This document shows positions 5,466-10,475 of a DNA stretch of 10,475 nt, piece after piece (the first letter of the stretch is position 1; the number at the start of each line of letters is the position of its first letter). The DNA is taken from positions 1 to 10,475 of the forward strand of contig JAIXSW010000257.1 of the NCBI GenBank assembly GCA_027484495.1, given 5' to 3'. This DNA is from Gammaproteobacteria bacterium (GTDB taxonomy: Bacteria > Pseudomonadota > Gammaproteobacteria > Enterobacterales > Alteromonadaceae). The notes under the pieces are model-generated. The model was not told where the DNA came from and did not search any database. It saw only the letters and a program-made list of their open reading frames with translations. A program made the position numbers and the translations under genes.

Positions 5466-6761
5466 TTACAAACCCACCACAGACGGCAGCCATTCGCTGA
5501 TCGCCGGAATATAAGTGACCAGCATCAGCACGACAAACATGGCGGCATACATTGGCAGCAGCGGTTTGATCATCTGTTCCAGCTTCACCTTTGCCACAGC
5601 ACAGGCGACAAACAACACACTACCAACTGGCGGCGACACCAGACCAATCGACAGGTTCAGGATCATCATGATGCCAAAATGCAGCGGCGACACGCCCAGT
5701 TCCACCGCCACCGGCAGGAAAATTGGCGTGAAAATCAGTACGGCCGGCGTCATATCCATAAAAGCACCGACCACCAACAAAATCAGGTTAATGATCAGCA
5801 GGATAATGATCGGGTTTTCACTCAGTGCCAGCAAACCGCTGGTAATACTTTGCGGGATATTCTCGTACGACAAAATCCACGACATCGCCGCTGAGGTGGC
5901 AATCAGCGCCAGCACAATAGCGGTGGTCTCGGTGGATTTCAGCAGAATTTTACCCAAATCAGCCCAAGCCACTTCTTTGTACACCAACACCGCCAGCACA
6001 AAGGAATAGACTACAGCGATAGCACCGGCTTCGGTCGCAGTGAAAGCGCCTTTAATGATGCCGCCAATCACCACGACAATCATCAGCAGGCTGGGAATAG
6101 CCGCGGCGATTTTACTGAAGACCAGTTTCAACGGTAAGCGCGCACCGACCGGGTAGCCTTTGAGCCGCGAATAGCCAGCACAAACAATCATCAACGCCAC
6201 GCCTAACAAAATCCCTGGCAAATAACCGGCGACAAACAGCGCCGCAATCGACACGCCGCCGCTGGCGATGGCATACACAATCATGATATTCGACGGCGGG
6301 ATCAACATGCCGGTGGTGGCAGCTGCAGCGGTCACCGCCGCGCTGTAAGCATCGTCATAGCCCTGTTTTTTCATCTCCGGTACCATAAAACTACCGATAG
6401 CCGAAGTAGCCGCCACGGCTGAGCCGGAAATGGCGCCAAACAACATACAAGACAACACATTCACTAAAGCCAGACCACCTGGCAGCGCACCGACTAACGC
6501 CATCGCGCATTCAATCAGCCGTTTGGCGATGCCGCCGCGCCCCATCAGTAACCCCGACAGCACAAAAAACGGGATAGCCAATAGTGCAAAACTATTCAGG
6601 CCGCCAGCCATCCGCTGCGCCAATGTCGTCAGCGCCGGCAATAAATCCATGCTGAGTAACATAGTGCCGAGCGTCGCCAGGCCAATACAAAACGAAATCG
6701 GTACGTTTAAAAACAACAGCACAAAAAAGATGCCGAGTAGCACCAATGCAGACATTTCCAT
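5466..6761 (-). CDS. TRAP transporter large membrane subunit (DctM / SiaM type)
   Basis: This is the large integral membrane subunit of a tripartite ATP-independent periplasmic transporter, which drives uptake of a carboxylate, here probably a uronate, with an ion gradient. From the ATG at 6761-6759 it has 431 residues, the usual length, and about eleven or twelve hydrophobic helices across its whole span. Family signatures include GAISGSAVAATSAIG (109-123), the IPPSN loop (154-158) and a later SPPVG repeat of the same kind in the second half. The frame is open 16 codons further upstream, but that start would extend into the preceding gene and lacks support. The chosen ATG overlaps the stop of the small subunit in TAATG, with GGAGG nine bases before it, so translation of the two is probably coupled. 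It acts with the small subunit and the binding protein encoded just upstream. Confidence 0.95.
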   Translation of the reverse strand: MEMSALVLLGIFFVLLFLNVPISFCIGLATLGTMLLSMDLLPALTTLAQRMAGGLNSFALLAIPFFVLSGLLMGRGGIAKRLIECAMALVGALPGGLALVNVLSCMLFGAISGSAVAATSAIGSFMVPEMKKQGYDDAYSAAVTAAAATTGMLIPPSNIMIVYAIASGGVSIAALFVAGYLPGILLGVALMIVCAGYSRLKGYPVGARLPLKLVFSKIAAAIPSLLMIVVVIGGIIKGAFTATEAGAIAVVYSFVLAVLVYKEVAWADLGKILLKSTETTAIVLALIATSAAMSWILSYENIPQSITSGLLALSENPIIILLIINLILLVVGAFMDMTPAVLIFTPIFLPVAVELGVSPLHFGIMMILNLSIGLVSPPVGSVLFVACAVAKVKLEQMIKPLLPMYAAMFVVLMLVTYIPAISEWLPSVVGL

Positions 6762-7261
6762 TATTCGCAGCCTCCGGTTGGCAGCAGCGTGTCGCCACGC
6801 CATAAACAAATCAGCTGGCAGACGCCATAAAACGCAATTAAAAACCCGGCCAGCGGGATCGCCAGATAAATCCAGGCCACGCGAATCCCCAGTGCAGCCG
6901 ACATCTGGTTCAGCTCAAACGTCAGCTGTACCAGCGCGCCACCACCACCGACCATCACCGCCAGCGCAAACAGCACCACCAGTGCAGTCAGCAAAATCGC
7001 TACCCGGCTCTGCCACTGCGGCGTAAATTTCGACGTGACAATATCGAGGCCCAAATGCTGGCCAGTGCGATAGGCCAGCGCCGCGCCGAGCATGCCGATC
7101 CACAACAACAGCGTGCGGGAGATCTCTTCGGTCATCGAGCTCGGTTCGCCGAGAATAAACCGCGACACCACCTGCCAGCACACCACGCCGACAATAGCCG
7201 CCATCAGGCCAATCAGCAGGCGTTTGAGCGCTTCATCCAGCCAGAATACGGTTTTATTCAT
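6761..7261 (-). CDS. TRAP transporter small membrane subunit (DctQ type)
   Basis: The 166-residue protein has the four-helix layout of DctQ subunits: hydrophobic segments at about 15-35, 48-66, 83-107 and 127-150, with RFILGEPSSMTEEISR between the first two, a typical family stretch. DctQ partners with the large subunit in the inner membrane and is essential to the complex. Its ATG (7261-7259) overlaps the end of the binding-protein gene by eight bases and follows AGGAG seven bases upstream. Its TAA shares a base with the ATG of the large subunit. These overlaps show that the three transporter genes form one translationally coupled unit. The sequence between helices two and three (HLGLDIVTSKFTPQWQSR) is also usual. 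Confidence 0.93.
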   Translation of the reverse strand: MNKTVFWLDEALKRLLIGLMAAIVGVVCWQVVSRFILGEPSSMTEEISRTLLLWIGMLGAALAYRTGQHLGLDIVTSKFTPQWQSRVAILLTALVVLFALAVMVGGGGALVQLTFELNQMSAALGIRVAWIYLAIPLAGFLIAFYGVCQLICLWRGDTLLPTGGCE

Positions 7262-8330
7262 GTGACGGCTCCTGTGCAGTCGGAACAGCGACGGCCGGCG
7301 CTGTCGCCGGTGCTACTGATACAGGTGTTACTGTTACCGGTGGCATCGCAGCAATTTTCGCCATCAAAGCGCCGACCGGCGTGTCTTTTAATGCCTGATG
7401 CAGCGGTTGTACTGCATCGATAAAAGGTTGTTTATCCGGATAAATCACTTCAACGCCAGCAGCTTTCACTTTGTCGAGCGCGTCGCGGGTTTGTGCCTGC
7501 CAGGCCTCGCGTTGCCAGGCGACAGAATCGGCAAAGGCCTGCTCTAACCAACCTTGTTGTTCAGCCGTTAAGGTGTTCCAGATATGCTGGCTCATCAAAA
7601 TCACATCCGGCACAGCGGTGTGTTCATCCAGCACGTAGTACTTGGATAATTCGTAATGGCGCGACAGGTAAAAGCTTGGCGGGTTGTTTTCCGCCCCATC
7701 GACCACGCCTTGCTGCAGCGCCGTATAAAGCTCACCCCAATCGACCGGTGTGGCAGCGCCGCCGAGCGTTTGCACCATTTGCACGGCGGTCTGGCTATTC
7801 GGTACGCGGAATTTTTGCCCGACTAAATCAGCCGGCGTGGTGACTTTTTTGCTGGTGGTATAAAAACTACGGCTGCCGGCATCGTAATAACCCAGACCTT
7901 TTAACCGCACCGGCGCCAGTTCATCCAGCAATTGCTGGCCAATCTCACCTTCCAGCACCTGCCACAACTGCGTTTCATCACGAAACACATAAGGCACACT
8001 GAACAGCTGCATATTGGGCGCAAAACCTTCCAGCGGTGCCGCCGACACTTTGGTCAGCGCCAGCGAACCAATTTGCAGTAATTCAATCAGTTCACGCTCA
8101 GAGCCAAGCTGGCCACCGCTATAAATACGGATCTTCATCGTGCCATGCGAATAGTGATCAAGCCGTTCGGCCAGCTTCACCATCGCCTTATGCACCACAT
8201 GCTCCTGGTCCAGTGTATGAGCCATGCGCAAGGTCAGCACTTGTTCTTCTGGTTTGCTGCAGCTGCTGAGCAGGACACTGAATATCAAACTCAGCGCCAG
8301 CACACCGCTGCGGCGGATATAGCTGTACAT
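7254..8330 (-). CDS. TRAP transporter substrate-binding protein (DctP type), predicted lipoprotein
   Basis: The protein captures the substrate in the periplasm and delivers it to the membrane subunits. Residues 1-23 form a lipoprotein signal, with lipobox LSSC and the acylated Cys at 24, so it is likely anchored to a membrane, whereas many TRAP binding proteins are soluble. The body (about 30-325) is a DctP domain: SGGQLGSERELIELLQIG (71-88), GSRSFYT with Arg154, the KFRVPNS motif with Arg175 expected to bind the substrate carboxylate, and YTALQQGVVDGAENN (202-216). The C-terminus carries an unusual Pro/Ala/Val-rich tail (329-352) that the family normally lacks. GGGGAG lies five bases before the ATG. 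Next to kduI and kduD, the likely ligand is an unsaturated or plain uronate or a short oligouronide, but the sequence does not say which. Confidence 0.93.
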   Translation of the reverse strand: MYSYIRRSGVLALSLIFSVLLSSCSKPEEQVLTLRMAHTLDQEHVVHKAMVKLAERLDHYSHGTMKIRIYSGGQLGSERELIELLQIGSLALTKVSAAPLEGFAPNMQLFSVPYVFRDETQLWQVLEGEIGQQLLDELAPVRLKGLGYYDAGSRSFYTTSKKVTTPADLVGQKFRVPNSQTAVQMVQTLGGAATPVDWGELYTALQQGVVDGAENNPPSFYLSRHYELSKYYVLDEHTAVPDVILMSQHIWNTLTAEQQGWLEQAFADSVAWQREAWQAQTRDALDKVKAAGVEVIYPDKQPFIDAVQPLHQALKDTPVGALMAKIAAMPPVTVTPVSVAPATAPAVAVPTAQEPSHE

Positions 8331-8347
8331 GTTGTCTCCCCTGTCAC

Positions 8348-8386
8348 AAAAAGGCGCTGGCTGTAGTTTTTTATCGTGCCGGCGCC
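8348..8386 (-). terminator. Intrinsic terminator or attenuator between kduI and the TRAP genes
   Basis: On the minus strand GGCGCCGGC (8386-8378) can pair with GCCAGCGCC (8361-8353), eight of nine pairs, with a 16-base loop, followed directly by TTTTT (8352-8348). This is the form of a rho-independent terminator. It sits in the 80-bp gap between the kduI stop and the transporter. It would separate the enzyme genes from the transporter genes, or allow partial read-through so that the two groups are made in different amounts. Confidence 0.6.
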
Positions 8387-8410
8387 GGTGTTAGATAGAT
8401 CCAGTCACCA

Positions 8411-9253
8411 TCAGCGCAGCGCGCTGGCCGGAAACTTATCCATATCGTTGTAATCGTGGTTTTCGCCAGCCATGCCCCAGATGAAGGTGTAACTGCCGGT
8501 ACCGCAACCGCTGTGAATGGACCATGGTGGTGACACCACGGCCTGATCGTTGCCGACAAAAATATGCCGGGTTTGCTGCGGCTCGCCCATAAAATGGCAA
8601 ACCTGCTGGCCTTCGCTGAGGCCAAAGTAGAAATAAGCTTCCATCCGCCGGTCATGCTGGTGCGCTGGCATCGTGTTCCAGACACTGCCCGGATGCAGCA
8701 CGGTCAGACCCATTTGCAGCTGACAGGTATCGACCACGCCTTTAATCATCAGCTGATAAATGTCGCGCTTATTGCTGGTTTCCAGCGCGCCCATATTCAG
8801 TACATTACAGTCGGCCATCGTGATATGCCGGGTTGGATACTGATGATGCGCCGGCGTTGAATTCAGATAAAACTTGGCCGGATTGGCCGCATCCGTTGAG
8901 ACAAAACGCACGTCGCGTGCGCCTTTACCAACATACAGCGCTTCGCGGAAATTCAGCGCATAAGGCGTGCCGTCGACTTCAACCACACCGGCGCCGCCGA
9001 TGTTAATCACGCCAAGCTCACGGCGCTCGAGGAAATACTCCGCTTTGAGCGCATCTACTGTTGCCAGCACCACAGCGCCTTTAACCGGCACTGCGCTGCC
9101 AACAATCAGCCGCTCGTAGTGGGTGTAATTCAGCACCAGCACGTCGGGCTGCATCAGGTTGTCGACCAGAAAATGCTGGCGCAGTTTGTCGGTGTCGTAA
9201 TGCTTCACGTCATCCGGGTGGGTGGCGTAGCGGTTGGTAAAAACGATGCTCAT
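8411..9253 (-). CDS. kduI: 5-keto-4-deoxyuronate isomerase (EC 5.3.1.17)
   Basis: KduI converts 5-keto-4-deoxyuronate, released when unsaturated uronates from pectin or related polymers open spontaneously, to 2,5-diketo-3-deoxygluconate in the cytoplasm. The 280-residue product is close to the usual 278 and is recognisably similar along its length to the E. coli enzyme. Shared stretches include YFLERRELGVINIGGAG, ALYVGKGA, AKFY.N..PAH..YPT, WNTMP, RRME.YFYF and SP.WSIHSG.GT. Zinc ligands match: His198, His200, Glu205 and His247. The ATG at 9253 has GGAG five bases upstream. It follows kduD by 30 bp on the same strand and is therefore cotranscribed. The next pathway step is carried out by that neighbour. 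Confidence 0.97.
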   Translation of the reverse strand: MSIVFTNRYATHPDDVKHYDTDKLRQHFLVDNLMQPDVLVLNYTHYERLIVGSAVPVKGAVVLATVDALKAEYFLERRELGVINIGGAGVVEVDGTPYALNFREALYVGKGARDVRFVSTDAANPAKFYLNSTPAHHQYPTRHITMADCNVLNMGALETSNKRDIYQLMIKGVVDTCQLQMGLTVLHPGSVWNTMPAHQHDRRMEAYFYFGLSEGQQVCHFMGEPQQTRHIFVGNDQAVVSPPWSIHSGCGTGSYTFIWGMAGENHDYNDMDKFPASALR

Positions 9254-9283
9254 AAAAACTCCGGGAAATTGACTAAAAATGGA

Positions 9284-10051
9284 CTAGCGCGCCAGCCAGC
9301 CGCCATCGACCGCCAGCACATGGCCGTGTACATAGTCGCTGGCACTGGACGCGAGGAAAATCGCAGCACCGGCCAGATCTGCAGGTTCCCCCCACCGCCC
9401 TGCCGGCAAACGGCTGAGAATTTGTTGATTGCGGTCACTATTGGCCTGCAGCGCCGCCGTGTTGTCGGTTTTAAAGTAGCCTGGCGCAATCGCATTCACA
9501 TTGACGCCAAAACCGGCCCATTCATTGGCCAGCGCCCGCGTCAGCCCAACTACCGCATGTTTACTGGCGGTGTAAGCCGGCACGGTAATGCCGCCGCTGT
9601 ACGACAACATTGAGGCGATATTGATAATTTTGCCGCTGCGCCGTTCAATCATCGCCGCACCTAAGCGCTGGCTCAGCAGGAAAGTGGCATCGAGGTTCAC
9701 TGCAAGGTTCTGCTGCCAGTCGCTAAAGGCAAAATCCACCGCTGGCGTGCGGCTGATGGTGCCGCCACAGTTGACCAGAATGTCGAGGTGGCCGGCGTAA
9801 TCCAGCGCTTTTTCTGCCAGCTGGATCACTGCGCTGCTATCGGCTAAATCGGCGGAAAATGCCTGAGCCAGTCCGCCTTGTTGGCGGATAGCGGCGACAG
9901 TCGCGTCACTGCCCCCCGGCGCTGAACTGGCACACAACACTTCGGCCCCGGCTTCAGCCAATGCCATGGCGATCGCCTGGCCTAAGCCGCGGCTGGCGCC
10001 AGTCACTAAGGCTTTTTTACCGGTCAGGCCAAACAGTTGTTGCAGTTGCAT
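9284..10051 (-). CDS. kduD: 2-dehydro-3-deoxy-D-gluconate 5-dehydrogenase (EC 1.1.1.127), short-chain dehydrogenase
   Basis: KduD reduces 2,5-diketo-3-deoxygluconate with NAD(P)H to 2-keto-3-deoxygluconate, the KduI product's next step. From the ATG at 10051 it has 255 residues, against 253 in E. coli. The classical SDR order is present: cofactor-binding TGASRGLG (17-24), NCGG (94-97, in place of NNAG), Asn119, catalytic Ser147, Tyr160 and Lys164. Stretches typical of KduD itself are KIINIASMLS, NVNAIAPGY, PAGRWG, FLASSASDYV and the C-terminal AVDGGWLAR, which is why I assign it to KduD and not to a general SDR. The frame extends to 10123, but AAGGAG six bases before 10051 and the family length favour the shorter start. 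It is the first gene of the locus. Confidence 0.95.
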   Translation of the reverse strand: MQLQQLFGLTGKKALVTGASRGLGQAIAMALAEAGAEVLCASSAPGGSDATVAAIRQQGGLAQAFSADLADSSAVIQLAEKALDYAGHLDILVNCGGTISRTPAVDFAFSDWQQNLAVNLDATFLLSQRLGAAMIERRSGKIINIASMLSYSGGITVPAYTASKHAVVGLTRALANEWAGFGVNVNAIAPGYFKTDNTAALQANSDRNQQILSRLPAGRWGEPADLAGAAIFLASSASDYVHGHVLAVDGGWLAR

Positions 10052-10116
10052 GTGTCGCTCCTTGGGCCGGCCCTGTTGTTGTATGGGCAGGCGTGATGTT
10101 GTCACTTCAGGCTGTG

Positions 10117-10190
10117 TTTTCATATTCAGATGGCTTCAAGATGTGGAACTTAGCACCTTGAAGCCACCATGGTTTCTATCCATATGAAAA
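10117..10190 (-). promoter_or_regulatory. Nested inverted repeats in the kduD leader
   Basis: The inner arms TGGCTTCAAGATG (10131-10143) and CACCTTGAAGCCA (10154-10166) pair with one mismatch in 13 around a ten-base loop. Outer arms TTTTCATAT (10117-10125) and ATATGAAAA (10182-10190) pair perfectly. Together they could fold into a single structure about 65 bases before the kduD start. No T-run follows, so termination is unlikely. A regulator binding site or a 5' untranslated RNA structure are possible. Confidence 0.45.
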
Positions 10191-10308
10191 TAAACAATTT
10201 TTATGGATGTGTTCTGCCAAATTTACCGAATCACCAGCCAATTCTGCATTTTTTTTGCAGTTTTTTTGTACTGGGTTTGACAGTGATTATGGCTTGGTGT
10301 TAGCTTTT

Positions 10309-10351
10309 TGCCATCGGTGGCAGAAAAACGCAAGCGAATTTTGCCACCGAT
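10309..10351 (-). promoter_or_regulatory. Operator-like palindrome and inverted partner upstream of kduD
   Basis: TGCCATCGGTGGCA (10309-10322) is a 14-base palindrome with a central CG and one mismatched pair, the usual form of a LacI-family site. An inverted copy of its better half, TGCCACCGAT, lies at 10342-10351, so 10313-10322 and 10342-10351 also form a perfect ten-base inverted repeat with a 19-base spacer. Two such sites would suit repression by the LacI-type protein encoded at the end of the locus. Binding is inferred only. Confidence 0.4.
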
Positions 10352-10429
10352 AGACAAAAACAAAAAAACGAATCAACAGGGCTTGTCTTGGGGGTTGTTG
10401 CAGTCAACAGTCCTACAGACGGGCCAGAT

Positions 10430-10447
10430 AAAAAAGCGCCAACGGCG
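10430..10447 (-). terminator. Possible short intrinsic terminator of a gene beyond the right edge
   Basis: On the minus strand CGCC-GTT-GGCG is followed by C and six T residues (10435-10430). The stem is only four GC pairs, so it may be weak. It would end transcription coming from outside the window before the kdu leader. Confidence 0.35.
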
Positions 10448-10475
10448 AAGGTCGTATGGCACCATAAGAACAAAC

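Larger units (their letters stand above)
10052..10475. other. Non-coding leader and upstream region of the kdu locus
   Basis: No supported gene lies here. The segment contains the kduD ribosome binding site, nested inverted repeats (10117-10190), a T-rich stretch with a CTGCA/TGCAG hairpin (10244-10267), operator-like palindromes (10309-10351) and a possible terminator (10430-10447). A minus-strand frame is open from the right edge to a TGA at 10375-10373 and might be the end of a neighbouring gene, but its 30-odd codons show nothing recognisable. No convincing sigma-70 promoter was found on the minus strand, although one must lie somewhere here for the operon. Confidence 0.5.

Noticed and set aside
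10052..10123. Longer N-terminus for KduD
   Set aside because: The AAGGAG site before 10051 and the usual length of KduD favour the shorter protein.
10244..10267. Plus-strand intrinsic terminator (CTGCA/TGCAG then Ts)
   Set aside because: The stem has only five pairs, the T-run also fills the loop, and no plus-strand gene lies upstream to need it.
10277..10305. Plus-strand promoter with TTGACA at 10277-10282
   Set aside because: No acceptable -10 sequence lies at the right distance and no plus-strand gene follows.

Overview
The window looks like chromosomal DNA from a free-living gammaproteobacterium able to use plant or algal polyuronides. The KduI and KduD proteins are close to the enterobacterial enzymes, and a REP-associated tyrosine transposase (RAYT) of a proteobacterial type lies at the left edge. 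Pectin-degrading relatives of Alishewanella, Rheinheimera or other Alteromonadales would fit, but no marker here fixes the genus.

Left part (1 to about 1650): a mobile or domesticated element. An intact RAYT gene (179-1147, +) has its own promoter and ribosome binding site. It is preceded by an exact 79-bp duplicate of its own translation start region. It is followed by about 500 bp of non-coding DNA with a hairpin, a 45-bp-period tandem repeat and a cluster of short 'catggagttccg' repeats. An imperfect 15-bp inverted repeat (79-93 and 1515-1529) brackets the gene, and its left arm begins where the duplicated start breaks off.

Middle part (1651-3717, -): two unrecognised genes, probably cotranscribed. 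The first (399 aa) looks like the orphaned C-terminal part of a large polymorphic toxin or adhesin and ends in a Gly/Ala-rich hydrophobic hairpin. The second (265 aa) is an AT-rich multi-pass membrane protein. The layout fits a membrane-active toxin followed by a membrane-embedded immunity protein, but this is inference. About 600 bp of gene-free, palindrome-rich DNA separates them from the next locus.

Right part (4324-10051, -): a catabolic locus transcribed right to left, in the order kduD, kduI, a three-gene TRAP transporter (lipoprotein-type binding protein, small and large membrane subunits) and a LacI-family regulator. KduI and KduD convert 5-keto-4-deoxyuronate to 2,5-diketo-3-deoxygluconate and then to 2-keto-3-deoxygluconate. 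The TRAP system presumably imports the uronate substrate, and the LacI protein presumably controls the locus in response to a pathway intermediate. The lyases, KDG kinase and KDPG aldolase needed to complete the route are not in the window. A terminator-like hairpin lies between kduI and the transporter, and operator-like palindromes lie upstream of kduD and of the regulator. The last 420 bp is non-coding leader and upstream DNA with nested inverted repeats and a possible terminator from a gene beyond the edge.
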